This document shows positions 26,285 to 34,231 of a stretch of 64,000 nt of DNA, piece by piece. Every line of letters begins with the position of its first letter. The stretch's first letter is position 1. Under the pieces are notes generated by a model. That model did no database searches. It saw only the letters and a list, made by a program, of their open reading frames with translations, and was not told the DNA's origin. The stretch lies in NCBI GenBank assembly GCA_013112635.1, contig JABFGF010000002.1, positions 310,001 to 374,000 on the forward strand. Reading direction: 5' to 3'. The DNA comes from Calditrichota bacterium. Lineage in GTDB: Bacteria; Calditrichota; Calditrichia; Calditrichales; J004. The translations under genes and the position numbers were made by a program.

Positions 26285-27658
26285 CTATAGTTCTTTTACT
26301 GCTTTAACTATTTCAGTAACCATTCCTTTGGCATCACCAAAGAGCATCATGGTTTTATCATCATAAAATAGTTCATTATCTTCACCTGCAAAACCAGTTG
26401 AAAGGCTACGTTTCACAATCATAACATGCTGTGCCTGATCACAATTCAAAATAGGCATTCCATATAATGCACTGCTTTTCTCGGTTCGTGCAGCAGGGTT
26501 TATCACGTCATTTGCGCCAATAACCAAGGCAACTGATGTTTCCTGGAAATCATCATTGATCATATCCATTTCAATCAGTTTTTCATAGGAAACGTTTGCT
26601 TCTGCAAGAAGAACGTTCATATGGCCAGGCATACGTCCTGCAACCGGGTGAATGGCATAGCGTACGTTGATTCCTTTTTCTTCCAACATGGCTGCCAGCT
26701 CTTCAAGCACATGCTGAGCCTGGGCAACAGCAAGCCCATATCCTGGAACGATAATTACAGATTCAGCATTATCAAAAATCATAGCTGCATCTTCAGCTGT
26801 ATAATTTGTTACGGATCTTTTTTCACCCGAAGCGGCAGTACCACTTTCTACACCTACTGCAGCAAATAATACATTGGCCAGTGAACGGTTCATAGCAACA
26901 CACATAATGTTGGTCAATATAAGCCCGGATGCCCCAACCAACGCACCGGCAATAATCAAAACATTATTCGATAAAACAAATCCCGTTGCACAAGCAGCAA
27001 GGCCTGAATATGAGTTTAACAGAGAAATAACAACCGGCATATCAGCACCGCCGATTGGAATTACAGATGTAACCCCTAAAACAATCGCAATACCCAGAAT
27101 GATTAAAAGATACATTTCAATTGTTGTATCCATTGCAAAAACAACACCTATACCTGCAACAACAACAAGAAGAAAACCATTAAAAACAGTTTGTCCTTTA
27201 AATACAATAGGGGCACTGGTCATAACACCTTTTAATTTTGCCCAGGCTATCAGGCTGCCTGTAAATGTAACAGTACCTATTAGCAAACTAAGAATCATTG
27301 ATATAACAATATCAGTTGTACCAATATTACCCGCTTGATTTACATACTCAGAGTAAGCAACAAACGTTGAAGCGATACCACCAAAACCATTAAACAATGC
27401 AACCATTTCCGGCATTCCTGTCATTTCAACTCTTCTGGCTGCAATTGCTCCTATTGTGCCTCCAATTACGACACCAATAATTATATAGGTATAATCCAAA
27501 ATACCCTGATCGATCAAGGTAATAACGATTGCCAAAAGCATACCAACAAGCGAATAGACATTTCCTTTACGGGCGGTTTTTGGCGAGCTTAATTTTTTTA
27601 GGCCCAGTATAAACAATACAGAGGCAATCAGATAAACAACATTCGTAATCGTTTCCAT
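26285..27658 (-). CDS. pntB: NAD(P) transhydrogenase subunit beta
   Basis: The proton-pumping transhydrogenase uses the membrane gradient to make NADPH from NADH. The 457 residues contain the membrane part of domain II (about nine helices, residues 1-260, including GFGGIASTFVAYSEY and GGADMPVVISLLNSYSGLAA) and the NADP(H)-binding domain III (IVPGYGLAVAQAQH, HPVAGRMPGHMNVLLAEA, VIGANDVINPAA). Its start overlaps the pntAB stop as TAATG. Confidence 0.97.
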   Translation of the reverse strand: METITNVVYLIASVLFILGLKKLSSPKTARKGNVYSLVGMLLAIVITLIDQGILDYTYIIIGVVIGGTIGAIAARRVEMTGMPEMVALFNGFGGIASTFVAYSEYVNQAGNIGTTDIVISMILSLLIGTVTFTGSLIAWAKLKGVMTSAPIVFKGQTVFNGFLLVVVAGIGVVFAMDTTIEMYLLIILGIAIVLGVTSVIPIGGADMPVVISLLNSYSGLAACATGFVLSNNVLIIAGALVGASGLILTNIMCVAMNRSLANVLFAAVGVESGTAASGEKRSVTNYTAEDAAMIFDNAESVIIVPGYGLAVAQAQHVLEELAAMLEEKGINVRYAIHPVAGRMPGHMNVLLAEANVSYEKLIEMDMINDDFQETSVALVIGANDVINPAARTEKSSALYGMPILNCDQAQHVMIVKRSLSTGFAGEDNELFYDDKTMMLFGDAKGMVTEIVKAVKEL

Positions 27659-27957
27659 TATTTAGCCTCCTGCTTTTTATCTTTTTTAAACATGCCCAGC
27701 ATACGGTCCGTAACCATATAGCCGCCGACAACATTTATTGTAGCAGAAATAACAGCCAACATGCCAAGTATTGTTGCCAGTTGGGAATGTCCCATCCCGG
27801 TGCTTAAAATTGCCCCAACAATTGTTATTCCAGAAATTGCGTTTGATCCGGACATAAGCGGTGTGTGAAGCAATGGTGGGACTTTGGTGATGACTTCAAA
27901 GCCAATAAAAATGGCCAAGACAAATATATAAATCGATATAAGAATCATTTCATTCAT
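27658..27957 (-). CDS. pntAB: NAD(P) transhydrogenase alpha subunit, membrane part
   Basis: This 99-residue protein carries three membrane helices of domain II (SIYIFVLAIFIGFEVI, TPLMSGSNAISGITIVGAIL, ATILGMLAVISATINVVGGY) and a short basic tail. It corresponds to the C-terminal part of E. coli PntA, which is a separate polypeptide here as in Rhodospirillum. It lies between pntAA and pntB. Confidence 0.95.
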   Translation of the reverse strand: MNEMILISIYIFVLAIFIGFEVITKVPPLLHTPLMSGSNAISGITIVGAILSTGMGHSQLATILGMLAVISATINVVGGYMVTDRMLGMFKKDKKQEAK

Positions 27958-28030
27958 AGTTTTTTCCTCGTTTTATTTGAGACAACTCAGTCGACCTTCA
28001 AGGTTTACCATTTACCCTGGAAGGTTCCTG

Positions 28031-29164
28031 TTAGCCTACAATTCCTGCAACAAGTTTATTAACAATTTCACCATCTTTTACAACACATGCCCCTTTGGTG
28101 ATTTCATCTTCCCAATCGATAGGATCATCTTTAAAAATGAGGTGAAATAAATTTGTAATATTTTTTGAATACATCTGGCTGGCATGAACAGGAATTTCGG
28201 CAGGAAGATTTAAAACACCATGAATAATAACACCATGTTTTTCAATTTTACCTTTTTCGGTCAATTCTGTATTTCCACCATTTTCTGTTGCAAGATCGAT
28301 AATGACTGATCCCGGATGCATCATTTTTATCATTTCTTCGGTGATAAGAATAGGTGATGCTTTGCCAAAAATTTGAGCAGTAGTAATTACAATATCCACT
28401 TTGTTTAAATTTTTAGCTATTGCCTCTTGCTCTTTTTTCAAAAACTCATCAGACATTTCTTTTGCATATCCGCCTTCAGTTTCAGCGTCTTCAGGCATTT
28501 CCATTTCAACAAATTTTGCGCCTAAGCTTTCAACCTGCTCTTTAACTGCAAGCCGAGGATCAAATGCTGAGACTCTTGCGCCAAGACGTTTTGCTGTGGC
28601 GATTGCCTGCAAACCAGCTACTCCTGCACCTAAAACCAGTACATTTGAAGGAGGAACCGTACCGGCAGCAGTCATCATCAATGGAAACATTTTTCCAAGA
28701 TAATCCGCAGCCATAATAACAGCCTTATAACCGGCAACTGTTGCCATAGAGCTTAAAGCATCCATACTTTGAGCCCTGGTAATGCGTGGAACAAATCCCA
28801 TATCAAAAGCCGTGGTTTTAGTTCCACTTAGCTTTTTTATACCTTCGGGATTAACTGTTGGAGATAAAAATGAGATGAGATAAGCACCTTCTTTTAATAA
28901 CTCCGATTCATGCTTGCCCAATTCTGGGTGCATAATAGGTGACTGAATTTTTAAAACTATATCCGCTTTGGAATATAAGTCACCCGCATTAACAATTTGT
29001 GCTCCTTGATCAATATATTGTTGATCACTAAAACCGGCCGCTTTCCCTGCTTCTTTTTCCACAAGAACCTCATGGTTCAATTTTGTGATTACATTAAGCA
29101 TGTTGGGAATTACTGAAACCCGTGTTTCACTGGGGGCAATTTCCTTTGGAATTCCTACTTTCAC
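28031..29164 (-). CDS. pntAA: NAD(P) transhydrogenase alpha subunit, NAD-binding part
   Basis: A 377-residue soluble domain I, related to alanine dehydrogenase. It starts MKVGIPKEIAPSETRVSVIP, has the RQD-region counterpart, the Rossmann loop VLVLGAGVAGLQAIATAKRL near residue 170, and IVITTAQIFGKASPILI. It is the first gene of the pntAA-pntAB-pntB operon, with 73 bases to pntAB and GGGAGG before its ATG. Confidence 0.96.
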   Translation of the reverse strand: MKVGIPKEIAPSETRVSVIPNMLNVITKLNHEVLVEKEAGKAAGFSDQQYIDQGAQIVNAGDLYSKADIVLKIQSPIMHPELGKHESELLKEGAYLISFLSPTVNPEGIKKLSGTKTTAFDMGFVPRITRAQSMDALSSMATVAGYKAVIMAADYLGKMFPLMMTAAGTVPPSNVLVLGAGVAGLQAIATAKRLGARVSAFDPRLAVKEQVESLGAKFVEMEMPEDAETEGGYAKEMSDEFLKKEQEAIAKNLNKVDIVITTAQIFGKASPILITEEMIKMMHPGSVIIDLATENGGNTELTEKGKIEKHGVIIHGVLNLPAEIPVHASQMYSKNITNLFHLIFKDDPIDWEDEITKGACVVKDGEIVNKLVAGIVG

Positions 29165-29466
29165 ATGGCCTCCCTATATTTAGGATTGGTAAGTGTAGTT
29201 AAGACAAAAATAGATTACCTCGTAATTTACAAAATAGAAATCAAATTGTCCAAGGACGAATCAAGTTTTTCCAATTTCTTAAAAAAAATAAAGTGTTTTG
29301 TACGATTTAGTACGTTTTTTTAAAGACTATCTGGTACACTTTATAATTTCTAATATTTTGTTAAACGTGTTAAACCTTTAAAAAACATAACGATAGTATC
29401 GCGATTATACTTTTGGCATAGTAGTTGAAAATTCAAATACAAATAATTAACTGGAAAGGATTAAGC
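29165..29466. other. AT-rich divergent intergenic region
   Basis: About 300 bases between the divergent pntAA and YxWxGxW genes, so it must hold both promoters. I see no open frame and no RNA. A short GTAC-GATTTA-GTAC inverted repeat is near 29299, and TGGCAT with TTGAA at 29414-29429 is only a poor sigma-54 match. Confidence 0.5.
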
Positions 29467-29787
29467 ATGAAGCTATTAAAAAATATTTTATTTGCCATTT
29501 TTATCAGTTTATTTTTCGCAGGAAATGCCAACAGTCAAATCATTGTTACAAAAAAACCAAACAAGCCAAAAGTGTTAGTGGTAAAAACAAAACAGCCCGG
29601 CTCCAATTATGTTTGGATAAATGGCCATTGGAAAGTCCATAAAAATAAATATGTGTGGAAAAAAGGGCATTGGGTTAAAGCCAGAAAACATCATGTATGG
29701 ATACCCGGCCATTGGAAAGAAGTCCGAAAAGGCTGGAAGTGGATTCCCGGGCATTGGAAGAATTTAGGTCGTAAACAAAAACGATAA
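29467..29787 (+). CDS. Exported YxWxGxW repeat protein
   Basis: A 106-residue protein with a signal peptide (NILFAIFISLFFAGNANSQ). Residues 55-103 hold four repeats of the form YVWINGHWK, YVWKKGHWV, HVWIPGHWK and WKWIPGHWK. The protein is rich in Lys, Trp and His. Such YxWxGxW or WxxGxW repeats occur in small envelope proteins of unknown role. The ATG at 29467 is preceded by GGAAAGGA at the right distance, and the open frame before it has no ribosome site. Confidence 0.8.
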   Translation: MKLLKNILFAIFISLFFAGNANSQIIVTKKPNKPKVLVVKTKQPGSNYVWINGHWKVHKNKYVWKKGHWVKARKHHVWIPGHWKEVRKGWKWIPGHWKNLGRKQKR

Positions 29788-29814
29788 CTCCAAGTTTGTC
29801 CCAGTTTCAATTAT

Positions 29815-29848
29815 CGTCTTCTTCCATTATGGTTGGAGGCGATTTTTT
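29815..29848 (+). terminator. Possible terminator after the YxWxGxW gene
   Basis: CGTCTTCTTCCA and TGGTTGGAGGCG can pair with two G-U pairs and two mismatches, and ATTTTTTATTTT follows. It is 28 bases after the stop. Stem quality is moderate. Confidence 0.5.
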
Positions 29849-29880
29849 ATTTTCTCTTCCTGAAAGTCCATTAGCTTTGT

Positions 29881-30501
29881 TTATTTCTTTAGTGATTTTC
29901 TTTGCAAGGTAAACCGTTCACCAAGTTTTGTATATTCCGCTCCGGCCAACCTGCCTATGGGATTTAAAAGATCTGTCTTAATACGACCATTTTCTAAAAG
30001 GGCATCCTTAATATGAAACATAACAATTTCACCAATAACAAGAAAACCGCCGCCTGCTTTAGCCTCGCCAATTTCAATAACTTGTAATTTTTTACATTCA
30101 AATGAGATTGGTGATTCATTCACCAAAGGTGCTTTAACTATTTTTGCACCGATTGCCGTTAAACCCGATTTCTGAAATTCATCAACATCCGGCGGGAATT
30201 CGGTAGCCGTTTCATTCATTTGCTCGACGATACTTTCATTTACAATATTAATAACAAATTCACCCGTAGACTCAATATTTTTTAAAGTGTCTTTTGCTTC
30301 ACCATCTGTCCCGCGGCGAGTAGGTGAAAAACAAACTGTAGGCGGCTCAGATGTGATTCCTGTAAAAAAGGAAAATGGCGCCAGATTGTGTATTCCATCA
30401 TGTGAGACAGTTGAAACAAATGCTATTGGCCGTGGCAAAATACTGCCAATCATAAGTTTATAATTTTCTTTGAAAGTTTGTTTTTTAGGATCGATTAGCA
30501 T
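29881..30501 (-). CDS. Flavin reductase family protein, FMN-binding split barrel
   Basis: A 206-residue flavoprotein-like protein: RPIAFVSTVSHDGIHNLAPFSFF, PPTVCFSPTRRG, FVINIVNESIVEQMN and the C-terminal IVMFHIKDALLENGRI are typical. Family members reduce or bind FMN, often for a partner oxygenase. It lies 97 bases after hmgA on the same strand, so it could be the last gene of the tyrosine operon, but its reaction there is unknown. Confidence 0.88.
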   Translation of the reverse strand: MLIDPKKQTFKENYKLMIGSILPRPIAFVSTVSHDGIHNLAPFSFFTGITSEPPTVCFSPTRRGTDGEAKDTLKNIESTGEFVINIVNESIVEQMNETATEFPPDVDEFQKSGLTAIGAKIVKAPLVNESPISFECKKLQVIEIGEAKAGGGFLVIGEIVMFHIKDALLENGRIKTDLLNPIGRLAGAEYTKLGERFTLQRKSLKK

Positions 30502-30598
30502 ATCTCTGGGGCCCTTCTTTTTAATTTAATTTGGAATGCTGGAGAACAGGAATGATGAAAATGGACAATATTTCAATAATCCAATATTCCATGTTTTT

Positions 30599-31747
30599 CT
30601 ATTCATTCCAGCTGTAAGGATAGTTTGCATCATCTACATCATCAGCTTCAGAGGCAACATGGATAGGCCCAAATGTATCCAGCATAACAGCATATTCAAA
30701 TGTTTCTTTGGCACCAATAGAACCTTCATATTTTCCCGGCTGCGGCCCATGGGGCAATCCAGAAGGATGAATTGTAACAGATCCATCAGCAACACCTTTA
30801 CGGCTCATAAAATCTCCCTCTACATAATAAAGAATTTCATCGCTATCTACATTGCTGTGCGCATAAGGCGCAGGGATTGCTAAATCATGATAATCAAATA
30901 AACGTGGACAGAATGAACAAATTACAAAACCAGGACCGGCAAATGTTTGATGAACCGGTGGCGGCATATGCACTTTTCCGGTGATTGGCATAAAGTCTTT
31001 TATATTAAAAATCCAAGGATAGTAATAGCCGTCCCAGCCAACAATATCAAAAGGATGGTGTGCCAAAGTATATTCCTGAAGACCTCTAAAACTGCGAACA
31101 AGGATATTGAAATCGCCCTGTTCATCAATGGCATCCACAAATTCCGGCACGCGGATATCACGTTCACAAAAAGGTGCGTGTTCTAAAAGCTGGCCATGTT
31201 TATTTAAATAATTTTTTGGCGGTGTAATCTCCCCAAATGCTTCCATAATTAAATAACGCGTCTCTTTAGATTGGTGAACCAGTTTATACAGCGTACCACC
31301 GGGAATAACAATATAATCGCCTTCGCCAAATGCAAGATTACCAAACTGGCTTTCCAAAACACCCTTGCCTTTATGGACAAAAATCAGCTCGTACGCATGG
31401 GCATTGCGGTAGAAAAAATCTCCTTGTTCGCTTGGCATAGCTGTAGACATAATTACATCTTTATTATAAGCCAGGATTCGTCTTCCGGTAACCCAATTGC
31501 CTTTTGCGCCAAATTTAAAAGTTTCCAAATGGCGGTGACGATGTACTTCAGAGGTTTCTTTCCATTCAACCGGTTTTAATGAGCCAACTGACTTTACTTT
31601 TGTCGGTGGATGAATGTGATAAACATTTGATGAAACATCCGAAAAGCCTTCACGACCCATCAACTCTTCATAAGTTAGTTTTCCATTTACATGGTGTTGA
31701 ATATGTCTTTTGGAAGGAATACTTCCACGCTGAACATAAAATGGCAT
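30599..31747 (-). CDS. hmgA: Homogentisate 1,2-dioxygenase
   Basis: HmgA opens the homogentisate ring to maleylacetoacetate with O2. The 382-residue length fits the shorter bacterial form. A cupin-fold core shows FGEGDYIVIPGGTLYKL near residue 155. The iron ligands are the His of AHSNVDSDEIL, the Glu of the same stretch, and the His of SGLPHGPQPG, in the order seen in the human enzyme. PPVHQTFAGPGFVICSF and HPFDIVGWDGYYYPWIFNI are family hallmarks. It belongs to the hppD-FAH-hmgA group. Confidence 0.95.
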   Translation of the reverse strand: MPFYVQRGSIPSKRHIQHHVNGKLTYEELMGREGFSDVSSNVYHIHPPTKVKSVGSLKPVEWKETSEVHRHRHLETFKFGAKGNWVTGRRILAYNKDVIMSTAMPSEQGDFFYRNAHAYELIFVHKGKGVLESQFGNLAFGEGDYIVIPGGTLYKLVHQSKETRYLIMEAFGEITPPKNYLNKHGQLLEHAPFCERDIRVPEFVDAIDEQGDFNILVRSFRGLQEYTLAHHPFDIVGWDGYYYPWIFNIKDFMPITGKVHMPPPVHQTFAGPGFVICSFCPRLFDYHDLAIPAPYAHSNVDSDEILYYVEGDFMSRKGVADGSVTIHPSGLPHGPQPGKYEGSIGAKETFEYAVMLDTFGPIHVASEADDVDDANYPYSWNE

Positions 31748-31811
31748 ATTTTTTTCCTATTCAAATTTGTATGCTGAAAAGTTGATTTATAAAACACCTG
31801 TTATATTTATC

Positions 31812-31876
31812 ATCGTAGAGGTCACAGAGGTTAAAATAGTGAAAAATATCTCCGCGTACTCTGCGCCTACGTGTTA
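31812..31876. repeat. Family B repeat between FAH and hmgA
   Basis: CGTAGAGGTCACAGAGG and, about 20 bases on, CTCCGCGTACTCTGCGCC form inverted arms like the blocks at 3890 and 20671. It lies within the tyrosine catabolic operon. Confidence 0.6.
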
Positions 31877-31890
31877 AATATCAACCAAAA

Positions 31891-32826
31891 CTACTTTATA
31901 AAATGAATTAGCTTACCCAGTTTTTCAATTTCCAATTCTATTTTATCACCCGGTTGTAACCAGCCCTCTGTATTCTCCGGACGCAGTTCTAAAATACACC
32001 CTGTTCCAACTGTGCCAGACCCGATTACATCACCTGGGTATAAAGTTACATCTTCCGAAGCCCTGGCAATCATTTCTGGAAAACTATAATAGATATCCGA
32101 AAAATTTCCATTTGAAATTTGTTTTTCATTTTTCCTGGCCGTCATCCTTAATTCATAAGCATTATTCTTAACCAGACCATCTAAGTCATCCAATGTTACC
32201 AGATACGGCCCAAGACCGCTTGCAAAGTCTTTTGATTTGGCCGGCCCCAAACCTACTTTCATTTCTTTGCGCTGTACATCACGAGCTGAAAAGTCATTTA
32301 AGATGGTATAACCAGCAATATGTTGATTCGCCTTTTCGACAGAAATATTTTTTCCTTCTTTCCCAATAATACAGGCCACTTCCAATTCCAAATCCAGTTC
32401 ATCTGTATAAAGAGGTTTTTTTAATTCTGCTTTGTGCCCAATAAAAACATTTGGATTAGAAAAATAGAAAACTGGGATTTCGTACCATTCATCAATGACA
32501 TCCAAACCACGTAAACCACGTGCTGTTTTTACATGCTGCAAAAAAGCATAAAAGTCACGGAATGTGCATTTCTCAGTAGTAGGCGGATGAAAAATTATTT
32601 CATCTTCATTTAAAGTTATGTCTTTAATTTGTTGCTTTGGTGTTGATTTTAATTTGGCTTCCATTTCCTTAAGACGTGAATATGCAACCAGCCAATTTTG
32701 GAGTGCGACATCCATGGAAGATGTTATGTCATTTCCCAGAGACGAAATATCCAAATGGCAATTATCAACAATCATTCCCAACCGCTTGGATTTCTCACTA
32801 TTTGTTGAATAAGAAAAGAGTTTCAT
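31891..32826 (-). CDS. Fumarylacetoacetate hydrolase family protein
   Basis: It should split fumarylacetoacetate to fumarate and acetoacetate, ending tyrosine degradation. Starting at the ATG at 32826 gives 311 residues beginning MKLFSYSTNSEKSKRLGMIV; the nine residues open before it are repeat DNA. Family motifs are FRDFYAFLQHVKTARGLRG near residue 100, DELDLELEVACIIGKEG with acidic metal ligands, FSARDVQRKEMKVGLGPAKSKDF, and YPGDVIGSGTVGTGCILELR. The Ca/Mg-binding Glu and Asp residues are present. Confidence 0.92.
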   Translation of the reverse strand: MKLFSYSTNSEKSKRLGMIVDNCHLDISSLGNDITSSMDVALQNWLVAYSRLKEMEAKLKSTPKQQIKDITLNEDEIIFHPPTTEKCTFRDFYAFLQHVKTARGLRGLDVIDEWYEIPVFYFSNPNVFIGHKAELKKPLYTDELDLELEVACIIGKEGKNISVEKANQHIAGYTILNDFSARDVQRKEMKVGLGPAKSKDFASGLGPYLVTLDDLDGLVKNNAYELRMTARKNEKQISNGNFSDIYYSFPEMIARASEDVTLYPGDVIGSGTVGTGCILELRPENTEGWLQPGDKIELEIEKLGKLIHFIK

Positions 32827-32842
32827 AATACTTACTATGTAG

Positions 32843-32863
32843 TGACAGGACATTGTCCTGTCA
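32843..32863. repeat. Perfect 10-bp-arm palindrome upstream of FAH
   Basis: TGACAGGACA and TGTCCTGTCA are perfect inverted arms around a single central base. T-rich DNA follows on the plus strand, so it could form a terminator on that strand. On the minus strand it lies 17-37 bases before the FAH start and could be an operator or mRNA hairpin. Confidence 0.75.
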
Positions 32864-32924
32864 TATTTTTTCCAGATAAAATAATATTAAAATAAACTGT
32901 GTTAAATGGCTGTACATTTAAAAA

Positions 32925-34016
32925 TTACAAATTACCGCGCCGTTCCTGTTCCCGTTCTATGGATTCGAATAATGCTTTAAAATTTCCTTTCCCAAACCCG
33001 GTACAACCCTTACGCTGGATTATTTCATAAAACAATGTTGGTCTGTCCTGAACGGGTTTTGTAAATAGTTGCAGCAAATAGCCAAACTGGTCACGATCTA
33101 CCAGGACACCCAATTCGGCCAGCTCAGATATATCTTCATCAATTTCACCAACCCGGTCCGGTAGCTCTTCATAATAGGTCATGGGAACATCTAAAAATTC
33201 CACACCATTTTCTTTTAATTTGCCAACGGTTGTAACAATATCACTTGTATCCAGGGCAATGTGTTGTATACCTGGCCCGGAATAATATTCAACAAATTCT
33301 TCAATCTGAGATTTGCGCAATCCTGCTGCCGGACGATTTATTGGCATTTTAATTCGCTCGTTGTCATTGGCAACAACTATGGAACGAAGCGAGGTATAGT
33401 CCGTGGCAACATCTTTATCATCAACAGTCCAAAAACGCTTCCAACCAAATACATCTTCATACCAGCTCGCCACTTTTTGCATTTGATCTTCAGGTTGATT
33501 GCCCACAAAATGATCCACAAAATTTAATCCAATTGGCTCGACTTTTATAAGCGATTCCCTGGCCTCAAAACCCGGTAGAAATGGCCCGGAGTAATTATCA
33601 CGCTGCACAAAGCTATGGACAGTATCGCCATAAGTTTGGATTGTAGCCATAATGACTTCTCCAAAATCATCTTTTAAAATGGTCGGCTCCAAAACCGATT
33701 TCGCCCCTTTTTCTGTTACATGTTTCCAGGCAGCTTCTGCATTATCTGTCCAAAAGGCAACGTCCTTTACGCCATCGCCGTGTAAAGCCAAATGTTTGTT
33801 TAAATCCGAATCGGCTTTGTATGGAGATGAAACCACCAGCCGGATTTTGTTTTGTTGCAACACATAAGACGCTTTTTCACGATTACCCGTTTCAAGGCCG
33901 GAATAAGCTATTAGCTTAAACCCAAACTGTGTCTGATAAAAGTGTGCTGACTGTTTTGCATTGCCTACAATTAAATGAATATGGTCTGTGCCCATAAATT
34001 CAAAAGATTGATCCAT
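32925..34016 (-). CDS. hppD: 4-Hydroxyphenylpyruvate dioxygenase
   Basis: HppD converts 4-hydroxyphenylpyruvate to homogentisate with Fe(II) and O2. The ATG at 34016 follows AGGAG by eight bases and gives 363 residues beginning MDQSFEFMGTDHIHLIVGNA. Two vicinal-oxygen-chelate repeats are visible. The iron ligands are the His in FVDHFVGNQP, the His in GPGIQHIALDTSDI and the Glu in PTLFYEIIQRKG. The C-terminal KGCTGFGKGNFKALFESIE is typical. It is the first gene of the tyrosine operon. Confidence 0.96.
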   Translation of the reverse strand: MDQSFEFMGTDHIHLIVGNAKQSAHFYQTQFGFKLIAYSGLETGNREKASYVLQQNKIRLVVSSPYKADSDLNKHLALHGDGVKDVAFWTDNAEAAWKHVTEKGAKSVLEPTILKDDFGEVIMATIQTYGDTVHSFVQRDNYSGPFLPGFEARESLIKVEPIGLNFVDHFVGNQPEDQMQKVASWYEDVFGWKRFWTVDDKDVATDYTSLRSIVVANDNERIKMPINRPAAGLRKSQIEEFVEYYSGPGIQHIALDTSDIVTTVGKLKENGVEFLDVPMTYYEELPDRVGEIDEDISELAELGVLVDRDQFGYLLQLFTKPVQDRPTLFYEIIQRKGCTGFGKGNFKALFESIEREQERRGNL

Positions 34017-34231
34017 TCTTAATCTCCTGCTAAGAAAAAATTTTGTCAATATAATAAAGATGTACTTTTTTTAAAATCACAAAAATATTATTGCATTAAA
34101 ACGAAAAGAAAAAGGAAAAAATTCATTTTGTTTTTTAAAATTGTTGATTATCTTATTGTGATCTTCAGCACATCAGGCACTGACTCAATCAATAACCAAC
34201 TTAAATAACCATACCAAACCTAAGGAGGCAT

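Noticed and set aside
26874-27338. Plus-strand open frame of 154 codons antisense to pntB
   Set aside because: It is a shadow of the transhydrogenase gene; long antisense frames arise from its codon pattern.
29414-29429. Sigma-54 promoter before the YxWxGxW gene
   Set aside because: TGGCAT and TTGAA lack the essential GC of the -12 element and no activator gene is nearby.
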